A program made the position numbers and the translations under genes. 64,000 bases of DNA. Source: Psychrobacter sp. UBA3480. GTDB lineage: Bacteria; Pseudomonadota; Gammaproteobacteria; Pseudomonadales; Moraxellaceae. The stretch is from the NCBI RefSeq assembly GCF_002377945.1, contig NZ_DFQV01000002.1, positions 103,498 to 167,497 of the forward strand, given 5' to 3'. Each line of letters begins with the position of its first letter. Position 1 is the stretch's first letter. Below the pieces are notes generated by a model. That model worked only from the letters and a program-made list of their open reading frames with translations. It ran no database searches and was not told the DNA's origin. Below are positions 46,491 to 56,448 of this stretch, piece after piece.

Positions 46491-47681
46491 ATGGATAAGC
46501 CAGTACCAGTACTAAACCAATCGTCAAGCCAGTCATTAAGCAGATTTATTTTACTGTTAATGACCGCCGCTATTGCCGCAACCGCCGCCAACCTTTATTA
46601 CAATCAGCCGATTTTACCGCTCATCGGTCATGAGTTTCATTTGACCAACTCACAACTGGGTAGTATTCCGGCATTGACACAGTTTGGTTATGCGTTTGCT
46701 TTACTGTTCCTCTCACCATTGGGCGATTCGATTGCGCGTAGACGCCTGATTGGTATTCTGTCGTGCTTATTAGTAGCTGCTTGTGTTTTTGCAGCGATAT
46801 CACCCAGTTTACCCGTACTACTGCTATCGGTGTTTTTGATTGGTGTCAGCGCCAATATTACCCAGCAGCTCATTCCTTTTGCCACATCCATGGTATCTCC
46901 TGAAAACAAAGGTGCAACCCTTGGTACTCTGATGATGGGATTGACCATAGGTATTCTATTGTCCCGAACTTTAAGTGGATTTATAGGGGAGCAATTCGGT
47001 TGGCGCAGTGTATTTGTGATGTCTGCCGTATTTGCTGCCATATTTGGGATATTGTTACGGGTGTTTTTGCCAACCAATACGCCGCATACCACACTGCGTT
47101 ACTTTCCACTTATCAAAAGTAGCTTAGCACTGTTTATAAAACATAAATCCCTGCAAAAATTTACCCTTGCTGGCGCATTTTGGTTTGCCTCATTCAATGT
47201 ACTGTGGGCAACACTGGCGATTTATGTCAGCGATGCGCCTTTTAATTACAATGCACAGCAAGCAGGATTGTTTGGTGTGGTTGCGCTGGCAGGCGTGATA
47301 GGGGCCAGATCCTCTGGCAAATGGGTCAATAGATTAGGCTCTAAAACCTTGGTGATGATGGCATTGGCACTGGCTGCCACAGGCTTTGCTATTACAGGAT
47401 TGTTCGCAGGTAATTTGGTGTCGCTGATTGTCGGTATTATCTTAATCGACTTTGCTGTATTTAGTGCGCAAGTGGCCAATCAGGTTTGCGTCTTTAGTAT
47501 CGATCCCGCCGCCCAAAGTCGCATCAACGGTATTTATATGTTGGGTTACTACACAGGCGGGGCACTGGGGTCTATGGCGGGTGTCAAAGCTTTTGCCCTA
47601 TACCAATGGCCAGGAGTGGTGGTGGTCAGCATCGTCTTTATTATAATCAGTGCAATATTCAATGCATTCGCCAAAAAATAA
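46491..47681 (+). CDS. MFS transporter
   Basis: This 396-residue protein has 12 predicted membrane helices. An early NLYYNQPILPLIGHEF and the A-motif-like loop LSPLGDSIARRRLIG identify a drug/solute:proton antiporter-type MFS protein (YfcJ/NepI-like). GAG precedes the ATG. Expression is probably controlled by the divergent LysR gene. The substrate is unknown. A second MFS gene follows on the same strand after 54 bp. Confidence 0.9.
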   Translation: MDKPVPVLNQSSSQSLSRFILLLMTAAIAATAANLYYNQPILPLIGHEFHLTNSQLGSIPALTQFGYAFALLFLSPLGDSIARRRLIGILSCLLVAACVFAAISPSLPVLLLSVFLIGVSANITQQLIPFATSMVSPENKGATLGTLMMGLTIGILLSRTLSGFIGEQFGWRSVFVMSAVFAAIFGILLRVFLPTNTPHTTLRYFPLIKSSLALFIKHKSLQKFTLAGAFWFASFNVLWATLAIYVSDAPFNYNAQQAGLFGVVALAGVIGARSSGKWVNRLGSKTLVMMALALAATGFAITGLFAGNLVSLIVGIILIDFAVFSAQVANQVCVFSIDPAAQSRINGIYMLGYYTGGALGSMAGVKAFALYQWPGVVVVSIVFIIISAIFNAFAKK

Positions 47682-47735
47682 GTGATATCAGTACAGTTAT
47701 ATCCGTAATAGATATCGAAACGACTAGGGACACAT

Positions 47736-48875
47736 ATGAACCAATTAAAAACCGCAGGTAGTTTTACCTTACTGTGTATTGCCAGTTTGACCATTATGGT
47801 TGGCACGTTACTGGCACCTGGCTTGGTCAGCATTTCGGCAGGCTTGGGTATTACCGGCAACAGCGTGCTATTAATCACTTTGCCGTCATTGGGTGCGGTG
47901 GTATTTGCGCCACTAGCTGGCAAGTTAATCGATAAATATGGCGCGTACAAACTCTTGATGATTGGTTTGTTTTTATACGGACTTGCAGGTGCCAGTGCTT
48001 ATCTTCTACATGGACCAGCACAGGTGTTTAGCAATCGGTTTTTATTGGGCGGTATAACGGCGGGCGTCATGGCGAGCTGTACGGTACTAATCTCTACATG
48101 GTATCAGGGGGAGGCTCGCTTAAAGATGATTGCCAAGCAAGGCATGTCCATTGAGCTGGGCGGGGTCATATTCTTATTTTTAGGTGGCTTGCTGGCCTCA
48201 CAGTTTTGGGCATTACCGCTATCGATTTATTTGATTGCGTGGGTGTTTTTAGCCATGCTACTACTGTTTGTACCACGGCATCATGCAACTGCTGTAAACC
48301 ATGAGCAGATTACCAAGGACGATAGTAAAACCATCATTAGTGGCTTATCGCTAAAAAATGTGTATCTTATCTCAACCTTAGCGATGACCATATTTTTCAC
48401 CTCAACCGTGTTATTGCCCATCACTATGCATGAGTTGAGCTATAACGAATCACAAATTGGTCAACTGCTGGCCTTTATCTCTTTGGTGGCGGTCGTTACT
48501 GCAGGCTTTATGCCAAAAATAATCAAATGGTTGAATGAACCTAAAGTATTGGCACTGGCATTTTTAGCGTTTGCGTTGTCGTATATTTGCTTTACGCAAG
48601 CCAGCTCCCTGCTATTAGTATTAGGCGCACTATTGATCGGCATTGGCTTTGGTTTTAGTATTCCGCTGTTGAACCATATGACCGTCGAGCTAAGCGCTGC
48701 TAAAGTACGTGGCCGTAACTTATCTTACTTTACGATGGCGGTGTTTTCGGGTCAGTTCTTCACATCATTTATGGAGTACATGCCGGGCGGTGCGCACAAC
48801 GTGTTTATTATGTGCAGCGTGTTCAGTGTCATCATTAGCATGGTTTTATTTGTGAAAGGTCGTAAAGCTGCTTGA
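47736..48875 (+). CDS. MFS transporter, second copy
   Basis: This 379-residue protein has 12 predicted membrane helices; LAGKLIDKYGAYKLLMIG is the conserved cytoplasmic loop between helices 2 and 3. It is not closely related to the preceding MFS protein. AGGGA lies six bases before the ATG. It is likely in one transcript with the first MFS gene and is convergent with the dioxygenase gene at 49018. The substrate is unknown. Confidence 0.9.
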   Translation: MNQLKTAGSFTLLCIASLTIMVGTLLAPGLVSISAGLGITGNSVLLITLPSLGAVVFAPLAGKLIDKYGAYKLLMIGLFLYGLAGASAYLLHGPAQVFSNRFLLGGITAGVMASCTVLISTWYQGEARLKMIAKQGMSIELGGVIFLFLGGLLASQFWALPLSIYLIAWVFLAMLLLFVPRHHATAVNHEQITKDDSKTIISGLSLKNVYLISTLAMTIFFTSTVLLPITMHELSYNESQIGQLLAFISLVAVVTAGFMPKIIKWLNEPKVLALAFLAFALSYICFTQASSLLLVLGALLIGIGFGFSIPLLNHMTVELSAAKVRGRNLSYFTMAVFSGQFFTSFMEYMPGGAHNVFIMCSVFSVIISMVLFVKGRKAA

Positions 48876-49017
48876 TAGAGCGTTTATACTTTCCATAAGA
48901 AAACATGAAGGAAGTAGCTTAGAGTCATCAACAGACACTGAGCCAAACACTGTTGCTGTTGCTCTTGCTCTTTATATTACAATCACAATCACAGCATCAG
49001 TTAGCTTGTGGGTCGTG

Positions 49018-50184
49018 TTAAGCCAGTTGCTTTTTAAGCGTTCTTAAACGGCTTTTAAATTCTGAGCGGTCAACATAACAGCCTTTGAGACGACGCTCAC
49101 CGACGTTTTCATCAAATGCGTTACGCCCATGCAGGACTCGGCGGTTATCAAAAACCACCATTTGACCAGCCGCTAGTTTTAACTCAATCTTATAGCGACT
49201 GTCTTTTAGTCGAGCCATCAGCTCTCGATAAGCAAGATAGTAGTCGTACATAACGTCACTTGGCAAATCAAAAATATCTGCAAGATGGGCGTTGTATTTG
49301 ATTTCCACAATATTGCCAAAGTTATCTAGATTGATGACGGGGTGGTGCTCACGGATATCATGGTCAGTGTCATGAAAACGAAAGGGGATGGCATATTCGG
49401 CCAGCAAGCGAAAATACTCAGGCTGCTCTTCTCGTAACCCTTCTAACACCTTTAATCCATCTACGAAAGTAGATTCACCGCCTATGCTTTCATTACTCAA
49501 AAAATGCAAAAATTGATAGCCTGGAGGCAACTCCTGATTTGGCAAGTCGGTATGCAACGGTAATGATAGCGAGGTATAAGCTAAATTAATCGGCGACTTT
49601 TCTGATATCACATCAAAGGTCATACCGAAATTAGTCTGACGTAAATAATCGACTCGCATAGCGGTCTGTACACCAGCTTCAGAGTCGTCTGGCATATTAT
49701 CAATGATGGTAAGCCCATATTTATCCAGCGTACTCATCCACTCATATAAAGCGCTGTCACTGGTCATGATGCTCTGCTGATCATACATCGGAATGTGGTC
49801 AATAAACGTGCCATCCCAGCTTTCATAAGGACTGCTATGATCCTTGGCCAATGCACTAGAATACCCAAACTCACGTAACCAACTCTGATCAAAGTGGCTG
49901 ATATGCGCTTGTTCTGACCATTCAATCGTTAGCGTTGTATCATCAAAAGAGACAGAGAGTGGATGGATATCTTTTGAGACACTCAGCAAATCAAAGCTAC
50001 GCTCGCCAGTGTGCGGATGAAAAGCCGATGGGCAGTTATCACGCAGCCAGATATAGTGATACGTACTGTCGATACCATCATTCCAGCGTATTTGAATGGC
50101 GTGATCAATGAGCGCAACGGATTCTATTTGATAGTCAGTTGCTACGGCGATGTCTAGAGATGGTGTTGCTTGAGGCGTTTCCAT
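49018..50184 (-). CDS. Gamma-butyrobetaine hydroxylase-like 2-oxoglutarate dioxygenase
   Basis: This 388-residue non-haem iron enzyme uses oxygen and 2-oxoglutarate. The N-terminal GBBH_N (DUF971-like) domain (about 15-105) is followed by a TauD-type domain with the iron triad His211, Asp213 (HTD) and His352 (LHGRNAF). The best-known members hydroxylate gamma-butyrobetaine to carnitine. In the N-terminal zinc site the usual Cys-x-Cys-x-x-Cys is Cys-Pro-Ser-x-x-His (NCPSAFH), so zinc binding may differ. It may serve carnitine or betaine metabolism, but no carnitine genes are next to it. The start has a poor ribosome binding site. Confidence 0.88.
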   Translation of the reverse strand: METPQATPSLDIAVATDYQIESVALIDHAIQIRWNDGIDSTYHYIWLRDNCPSAFHPHTGERSFDLLSVSKDIHPLSVSFDDTTLTIEWSEQAHISHFDQSWLREFGYSSALAKDHSSPYESWDGTFIDHIPMYDQQSIMTSDSALYEWMSTLDKYGLTIIDNMPDDSEAGVQTAMRVDYLRQTNFGMTFDVISEKSPINLAYTSLSLPLHTDLPNQELPPGYQFLHFLSNESIGGESTFVDGLKVLEGLREEQPEYFRLLAEYAIPFRFHDTDHDIREHHPVINLDNFGNIVEIKYNAHLADIFDLPSDVMYDYYLAYRELMARLKDSRYKIELKLAAGQMVVFDNRRVLHGRNAFDENVGERRLKGCYVDRSEFKSRLRTLKKQLA

Positions 50185-50350
50185 TGGAGCAGACCCTACA
50201 TATACATGAAGTAAAAATATATTTTACGGTATCTTGTTAGGATCGGTTATTCAAACAATGAATTACGAATCACCTAATGGGCAATATCAATCAACGCAGT
50301 ACTAAACTGCGATTGATATCTGGCGAGATATTTTCTGAAGGGTTTTAAAT

Positions 50351-50384
50351 AATATTAAGGCTTCGCGAACGAAGCCCTAATATT
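50351..50384 (-). terminator. Long hairpin downstream of ppc
   Basis: A 15-bp stem (AATATTAGGGCTTCG on the minus strand, with one G-U pair) closes a UUCG loop, among the most stable RNA tetraloops. It lies about 60 bp after the ppc stop codon and is followed by U-rich sequence, so it is probably a terminator or 3'-end stabiliser. Confidence 0.7.
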
Positions 50385-50441
50385 TGCGATGATTGGTATA
50401 AGCTTTTTGTTTATTCGAAAGCTACTTATCGAAAAGCTACC

Positions 50442-53222
50442 CTAACCAGTATTTCGTAACCCTGCAGCCAGCGCATTGATACTACGGATCAATGGATCTT
50501 CTACATTAAGGTCGCCATGTGCCAAATCGTTCGGGGTGTCCTGTTGTCTGGCACGCTTTAACAGCTCAATCTGGATATAGTTGATCGGATCTAGATAAGC
50601 GTCTCGCCACTGCAGGGATGAAGCAAGATTCTGCTGATTGGATAATAAAGAGTCTTGCTCAAGCAGAGAGTTTAATCCTGAATTGGTCAGCGTGTATTCA
50701 TCGGTGACCGCTGTCATAATTTTTTCGCGTAACGGCTCATCATCACATAGTTGGCTATAGGCCTCGGCAATATTCATATTGGCTTTGGTAAAGGCCATCT
50801 CGATATTACTGATAAACACGCTAAAAAACGGCCAGTGCTTATTCATCTCTTTCATCAATGCTTCGTCTTTTTTGACGCTATCTAGCGCACTACCAACGCC
50901 ATACCAAGCAGGTAAGGTAAAACGTGCCAGTGACCAGCCAAATACCCAAGGAATCGCTCGCAAGGTGGTCTTACTTGGCAGGCCTTTTTTGCGATGGGCT
51001 GGACGTGAGCCAATATTTAATAACGAGATTTCTTGTACTGGGGTGACCTCGGAGTAGAATTTATAAAACCCTTCAGTATGATCGGTCAGCTCGCGATAAC
51101 GCTGTTCGCCAGCATCTGCCAGCTGTGCAAACAAGGATTCATACTCTGGCAACTCAGTCGGTTGCACCACAAACCTTGAAGAGCAGGCTTTGAGTGTACC
51201 CGTGATTGCCATGGTCAGCTCAAACACAGCAGTATCTGTATTGGCATACTTGGCATAGAGCACTTCGCCTTGCTCAGTTACTTTAATCTGACCATGTAGC
51301 GTGCCAGCTGGCTGTGCAGCAATGGCTTTGTGTGTTGATCCACCACCACGGCTCACAGAACCGCCACGACCATGGAACAAGCGTGTTTTTATACCATATT
51401 GCTCAGCAATGTTATTAATGGTTTGCTGTGCACTATAAAGCTGCCATGCAGAGGTGATAATACCGCCGTCTTTTGATGAGTCTGAATAACCCAGCATAAT
51501 CTCTTGCGTGTTATCCGTGTTCCGTAGCAGTCCACGATATAGTGGATTATCTAATACGGCAGGCAAGATTTTATCGATATTTTTGAGATCTTCGATGGTT
51601 TCGAACAACGGCGCAACTGGCAAATCAGCAGACAATTGACCTTCGTCATCAATTCTGCATAAGCCTGCAAACCGCATGAGCAGCAATACTTCTAGTAGCT
51701 GGCTAGCATTATTGGTCATCGAGATCACATAGCTACCAAAAGTAGCCTGTCCCACCAGTTTGCGTAGAGTGGCGACCGAATTCATCAGTGACAATTGCTC
51801 ACGCGTTTTGTCTGTCAGGTTATCAGTATAGATAAGCGGCGTGCCTGGTTTTTCTAGCAAGCGCGTCAACCACTCTTGACGTTCGGTTTCGCTTAGCGTT
51901 TGATAATCAGGCAGGTTGGAGGCACTAGCAAAGATATCGGCAATCACTTCGCCATGATATGACGACTCTTGACGGATATCGAGCGCCGCCAAATGAAAGC
52001 CGCAAGTTTTGACCAAACGAATGACATCTAGTAGTAATCCTTCTGCGTGTGCCGTATCGTGTGTATTGACACTTTGGCGGATAATGCGCAGATCTTCTAG
52101 TAACTCTTCTGGATTGGCATAGGCATCCTTTTCGGCTTCGATATCCGTACCTTTACTTTGGATGCGGCGATTGGTGGCTTTAACTTTAGTCAGAATGATA
52201 GAGAGCAGGCGACGATATGGCTCATTGCCATAGTCATCGAGGTTATAGTCAAACACACGCTGATCGAGCTCATCATAACTTTTGATTTTGGCATATACGT
52301 CAGGTGAGACGGTGACAATGGTGTCACTATGAATCAGCTGTCGGCGCAGTTTTTTGAGTAGTACTTGATAGTGACGCAGCACGGTATCCGCATGCATCAA
52401 TACAGCAAGTTCTGTGGTCTCAAAAGTCACAAAAGGATTGCCATCTCTATCGCCGCCAATCCATGAACCAAAGCTCATAAATGCAGGCAGTGGATAGTCT
52501 GTGAGCTCTGGATAGATATCGACAATGGCTTTTTTGATATTACGATATACTTTAGGAATGGCATTGAACAAACTGGCGTTAAAATAATGCAGACCGTTAT
52601 TAATCTCATCATATACCAATGGCTTACGGGTGCGCACTTCATCAGAAGACCATAATAGATCAATCGTTTGCGCCGTTTGCTCTTTGGCTTGTTCATAGGC
52701 AAAGCTGTTTTCAGACACGTTGTTTAAAGCATCACTATGTGTGAATAGACTTTGTAAGATATTCATCGTGGTACGGCGACGCGCTTCGGTAGGATGCGCC
52801 GTAAATACAGGTGTAAATTTTAGCTGATCAATCAGCTCTTGCATTTGAGCAGGCTCAATATTGCGTTCACGACACTCAAGTAAGGTACGACGAAATGATC
52901 CTTCCCAGCTTTGCTCAGACTGCATACGCTGCGCATGACGCTGCTCACGCAAGTAGTTCTCTTCACTTAGATTGGCAAGGAAAAAATAGATAGAAAAGCC
53001 GCGTATGACATTCTTTAAGGTTTGATTGTCCAAAGAAGCAATAAAATCGATAAGCTGCTGTTTATGCGCTTCATTCGGCTCACGGCGCTGTTGAATAAAG
53101 CCTTTGCGCAGCGTCTCAATCGTATCTAGCGTCTGCTCACCAGATTGGCGAGAAATAGCATCACCTAATAATGAACCCAACAAGCTGGTGCGTTTACGTA
53201 GTACGTTGTTATCTAGTGTCAT
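50442..53222 (-). CDS. ppc: Phosphoenolpyruvate carboxylase
   Basis: Ppc carboxylates phosphoenolpyruvate to oxaloacetate, feeding the TCA and methylcitrate cycles. The 926-residue protein has all family motifs: VFTAHPTEARRRTT with the active-site His, SWIGGDRDGNPFVT, GYSDSSKDGG, LFHGRGGSVSRGGG, and the C-terminal RNTG. ATG 53222 is chosen over TTG 53240 because AGGAAGG falls seven bases upstream of it. It is longer than the E. coli enzyme (883) mainly through loops. It is monocistronic with a hairpin downstream. Confidence 0.97.
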   Translation of the reverse strand: MTLDNNVLRKRTSLLGSLLGDAISRQSGEQTLDTIETLRKGFIQQRREPNEAHKQQLIDFIASLDNQTLKNVIRGFSIYFFLANLSEENYLREQRHAQRMQSEQSWEGSFRRTLLECRERNIEPAQMQELIDQLKFTPVFTAHPTEARRRTTMNILQSLFTHSDALNNVSENSFAYEQAKEQTAQTIDLLWSSDEVRTRKPLVYDEINNGLHYFNASLFNAIPKVYRNIKKAIVDIYPELTDYPLPAFMSFGSWIGGDRDGNPFVTFETTELAVLMHADTVLRHYQVLLKKLRRQLIHSDTIVTVSPDVYAKIKSYDELDQRVFDYNLDDYGNEPYRRLLSIILTKVKATNRRIQSKGTDIEAEKDAYANPEELLEDLRIIRQSVNTHDTAHAEGLLLDVIRLVKTCGFHLAALDIRQESSYHGEVIADIFASASNLPDYQTLSETERQEWLTRLLEKPGTPLIYTDNLTDKTREQLSLMNSVATLRKLVGQATFGSYVISMTNNASQLLEVLLLMRFAGLCRIDDEGQLSADLPVAPLFETIEDLKNIDKILPAVLDNPLYRGLLRNTDNTQEIMLGYSDSSKDGGIITSAWQLYSAQQTINNIAEQYGIKTRLFHGRGGSVSRGGGSTHKAIAAQPAGTLHGQIKVTEQGEVLYAKYANTDTAVFELTMAITGTLKACSSRFVVQPTELPEYESLFAQLADAGEQRYRELTDHTEGFYKFYSEVTPVQEISLLNIGSRPAHRKKGLPSKTTLRAIPWVFGWSLARFTLPAWYGVGSALDSVKKDEALMKEMNKHWPFFSVFISNIEMAFTKANMNIAEAYSQLCDDEPLREKIMTAVTDEYTLTNSGLNSLLEQDSLLSNQQNLASSLQWRDAYLDPINYIQIELLKRARQQDTPNDLAHGDLNVEDPLIRSINALAAGLRNTG

Positions 53223-53383
53223 CTTCAACCTTCCTATCAAATGAGTGGATACAATACTATGGTTATCTTATACGTAATATCCTTATAGTTTTTTGCAATT
53301 TAACATAAATAGGTGAGACCTGCTTGATGTTGATAGCAACTTTTTTTGCTAGCAGATACTAGCAGACCTCTAATGCACTATTA

Positions 53384-54841
53384 TTAGAGCGATTTTTTGT
53401 GACCATGCTCATTGCTATATTCTATCCAAAAGTCCGCATTATCCACTCCAGCCTTTCTAGGGTCAAAGACAGGGTTTATACCTAATTTCATCTGCTCGTC
53501 GTAGTCTTTTAGAACTTTTAGAGCAACTTTACTTAGCAGTAAAATGGCAATGAAGTTTAAGTAGCACATACTACCAAACCCTATATCACCTAATGCCCAC
53601 ATCATACCGATCGACTGGACACTACCCGTGAAACAAACGATTAAAAAGACCAGTTTGAGTACATGCTTGAGAATGGGGTAGCGCAGTTTATTGTCCAAAT
53701 AGACCAACGTAGTTTCGGCAATATAGTAATAAGCAACCAAGCAGGTGAAGGCGAATAAGAAGATAGCAATCGCAACAAAGCCACTTCCATACTGGTTGAA
53801 GACAGTAGATACAGCCGCTTGGGTAAATGCCGTGCCAGCTTCAATACCCGGCATATTATCAACTAGGGTTATACCTTCAGGGGTCACCACGTTATACATG
53901 CCAGTTGATAGAATCATCAACGCTGTTGCAGTACAGACAAGCACCGTATCGATGTAGATAGAGAAGCTTTGCACTAAGCCTTGTTTAGCAGGATGTGATA
54001 CTTCGGCTGCCGCTGAGCTAAAGGTCGCCTCACCAGCACCCGCAACGTTTGAGAAAACAGCACGGCGTACGCCCCAAGAGATAGCGGTCCCAACCATACC
54101 ACCAAACACTGCATCCATGCCAAAAGCGCTCTTAAAGATAAGTGCAAACATTGCAGGGATATTTTGAGCGTTAAATGCCAATACAATCACCATCATGAGG
54201 ATATAACCAATTGCCATGACAGGTACGACTTTTCCTGCAAAATTAGCAATACGCTTCACACCGCCAAATATAATGATACCTAAGAGTACGACTAGGATAA
54301 TCCCTGTTATAACAGGCGGTATATTAAATGCTGTATTAAAAGAGTCCGCAATGGTATTAGCCTGAACGCCAGGCACTAACACGCCGTAAGATAGACAGGT
54401 CACGATAGCGACGATGATAGCAAAAGGTTTTAGCTTCAATCCTCTTTCAATATAAAAAGGGGAGCCGCCACGATATTGATCACCGACCTTATGTTTGTAT
54501 ACCTGCGCTAAGGTAGACTCAATAAAAGCACTAGCACCACCTAACACACCCATGAAAATCATCCAAAATACTGCCCCAGGGCCACCTGCTGCAATTGCTG
54601 TTGCAACCCCAGCAATATTACCCACACCAATACGTCCTGATAGCGCCATACAGAAAGCTTGGAAGGAGCTAATCCCTGCTGATGAGCTTTGTTTGTCGAA
54701 CAACAGCCTAATCATTTCTTTGAAATAACGGATTTGTACGGCACGAGTCATAATCGTAAAATATATGCCGACGCCTAACGCAAGATAGACTAGGGCGTCA
54801 CTCCAAATATACCCGACGATAGTATTGATGATATTTTCCAT
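53384..54841 (-). CDS. AGCS-family sodium/alanine (amino acid) symporter
   Basis: This 485-residue polytopic protein is of the alanine/glycine:cation symporter family, with the family signature GPGAVFWMIFMGVLGGASAF and FQAFCMALSGRIGVGNIAGVATAI. It is the last gene of the hydroxyproline-type operon, 67 bp after the aldehyde dehydrogenase stop codon, with AAGGAAGT before the ATG. It may import hydroxyproline, proline or alanine for the pathway; the family usually takes Ala and Gly, so the substrate is inferred from context. Confidence 0.88.
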   Translation of the reverse strand: MENIINTIVGYIWSDALVYLALGVGIYFTIMTRAVQIRYFKEMIRLLFDKQSSSAGISSFQAFCMALSGRIGVGNIAGVATAIAAGGPGAVFWMIFMGVLGGASAFIESTLAQVYKHKVGDQYRGGSPFYIERGLKLKPFAIIVAIVTCLSYGVLVPGVQANTIADSFNTAFNIPPVITGIILVVLLGIIIFGGVKRIANFAGKVVPVMAIGYILMMVIVLAFNAQNIPAMFALIFKSAFGMDAVFGGMVGTAISWGVRRAVFSNVAGAGEATFSSAAAEVSHPAKQGLVQSFSIYIDTVLVCTATALMILSTGMYNVVTPEGITLVDNMPGIEAGTAFTQAAVSTVFNQYGSGFVAIAIFLFAFTCLVAYYYIAETTLVYLDNKLRYPILKHVLKLVFLIVCFTGSVQSIGMMWALGDIGFGSMCYLNFIAILLLSKVALKVLKDYDEQMKLGINPVFDPRKAGVDNADFWIEYSNEHGHKKSL

Positions 54842-54908
54842 AACTTTACTTCCTTGTAGTGTTTTCGGTTATGCTGACTTGGGCATGGATAGCGGACAAT
54901 GTCAGTTT

Positions 54909-56396
54909 TTAGTTCACCAACCAGATAGTTTTGGTTTGGGTATACTGGGACAACGCCTCTAAGCCATTGTCACGACCGCCGAAGCCAGATTGTTTATAAC
55001 CACCAAAAGGTGTCGTAATATCACCCTCAGAGAAACCATTAATCGAGACGGTACCAGCTTTAATAGCGGATGCCACGCGGAATGCGCGATGGATGTTTTG
55101 TGTATAAAAGGAAGCGGCAAGACCGTAATTACTCTGATTGGCGAGCTGAATAGCTTCCTCTTCGGTTTCAAAACTAGTGACAGCTAAAAGTGGGCCAAAA
55201 ACCTCTTCTTTAAACAGCGTCATATCCGGGCTGACATTATCAAAGACGGTAGGCTCGATATACCAGCCACTACCGAGTTCATCGTGGATACGTCCACCTG
55301 CGATCAAACGAGCACCCTCCGTTTTGGCAGTATTGAGATGTGATATTACTTTCTCAAAATGCGCTTTTTCGATCATTGGGCCAATAGCGACCTCGGGATC
55401 GTAAGGGTGACCAACCTTCCAAGACTGAAGACCTTTTTTTAATAGCGTTAACAAGGCTTCTTTTTGGCTAGAGTGGACAAGTAGACGTGAACCACAGCTA
55501 CAGTTTTCGCTCATATTCCAAAACGCAGCGGATAAAATATGCTCGATGGTTTGTTCATTGATAATGGCATCCGCAAAAACGATTTGAGGGCTTTTGCCAC
55601 CACACTCTAAGACCACTTCCTTGAGGTTGCTTTGTGCAGAGTACTGTAGAAATAGTCGACCGACCTCAGTTGATCCTGTAAAAGAAACCATATCAACATC
55701 CATATGCTGACCGAGTGCCGCACCTACTTCTTCACCAAGCCCACAGACTAACTGTAACGCCGCTTTTGGCACGCCAGCCTCGTACGCCAATTGTGTTAAT
55801 CGATATGCTGAGAGCGAGGTCAATTCAGCCGGTTTAACAATGACTGAGTTGCCAGTTATTAATGCGGGTGCAACTTTCCATGCATACATTTGTGCTGGAA
55901 AGTTCCATGGTAGTACTGCACCCACTACACCGATAGGTTCTTGTACCACAAGGCCTAGCGCATCAGCGCCAGTAGGAGCAACCTTGCCAAAAACTTTATC
56001 AGCCGTTTCGGCGTACCATTCAAAGGTTTCAATCGTAGCGGGCAGGTCAGTGTTGAGACATTCCGTAATAGGCTTGCCTGCATCGACGCAATCTAAGGCA
56101 GCTAACTCATCCATATACTCATGCATCAATTGACACCAGCGCTGCATGATAGCTTTGCGCTCTGCAGGAGACATCCGTCGCCACTCACCATGTTCAAAAG
56201 CGTCTCGGGCTGCCGCGACCGCCGTATTAACATCTTGCCGACTCCCATTAGCAGTGCTACCTATGCAGGTATTATCAATAGGGCTGTAGTTAGGGAGTGT
56301 TGTCTCGGATACTGGTACTGTAGTATCTATTAAATGGCCTGCCCAAAGCTGTTGGTTGCTGGCGAGTTCGAAGACTTGCGCTGTGGTCATACTCAT
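54909..56396 (-). CDS. Aldehyde dehydrogenase, probable 2-oxoglutarate semialdehyde dehydrogenase
   Basis: This 495-residue NAD(P)-dependent aldehyde dehydrogenase has PWNFPAQMYAWKVAPALITGNS and FTGSTEVGRL for nucleotide binding, the general-base Glu in LECGGKSPQIVF and the catalytic Cys in NMSENCSCGSR. General family relatives include PuuC-type enzymes. In an operon with a hydroxyproline epimerase, a DapA-type deaminase and a D-amino-acid oxidoreductase, the expected substrate is alpha-ketoglutaric semialdehyde, giving 2-oxoglutarate. That specificity is inferred from context. AAGGA lies eight bases before the ATG. Confidence 0.88.
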   Translation of the reverse strand: MSMTTAQVFELASNQQLWAGHLIDTTVPVSETTLPNYSPIDNTCIGSTANGSRQDVNTAVAAARDAFEHGEWRRMSPAERKAIMQRWCQLMHEYMDELAALDCVDAGKPITECLNTDLPATIETFEWYAETADKVFGKVAPTGADALGLVVQEPIGVVGAVLPWNFPAQMYAWKVAPALITGNSVIVKPAELTSLSAYRLTQLAYEAGVPKAALQLVCGLGEEVGAALGQHMDVDMVSFTGSTEVGRLFLQYSAQSNLKEVVLECGGKSPQIVFADAIINEQTIEHILSAAFWNMSENCSCGSRLLVHSSQKEALLTLLKKGLQSWKVGHPYDPEVAIGPMIEKAHFEKVISHLNTAKTEGARLIAGGRIHDELGSGWYIEPTVFDNVSPDMTLFKEEVFGPLLAVTSFETEEEAIQLANQSNYGLAASFYTQNIHRAFRVASAIKAGTVSINGFSEGDITTPFGGYKQSGFGGRDNGLEALSQYTQTKTIWLVN

Positions 56397-56448
56397 TAGA
56401 TTGTCCTTTTCTATACAATGGTAGGAACGATAAGAATGGTGCGATGTA

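Noticed and set aside
46688..47092. Antisense open frame of 134 codons over the first MFS gene
   Set aside because: It overlaps a well-supported transporter and its composition reflects the complement of hydrophobic codons.
47549..47950. Antisense open frame bridging the two MFS genes
   Set aside because: It overlaps both transporters and has no domain or start signal.
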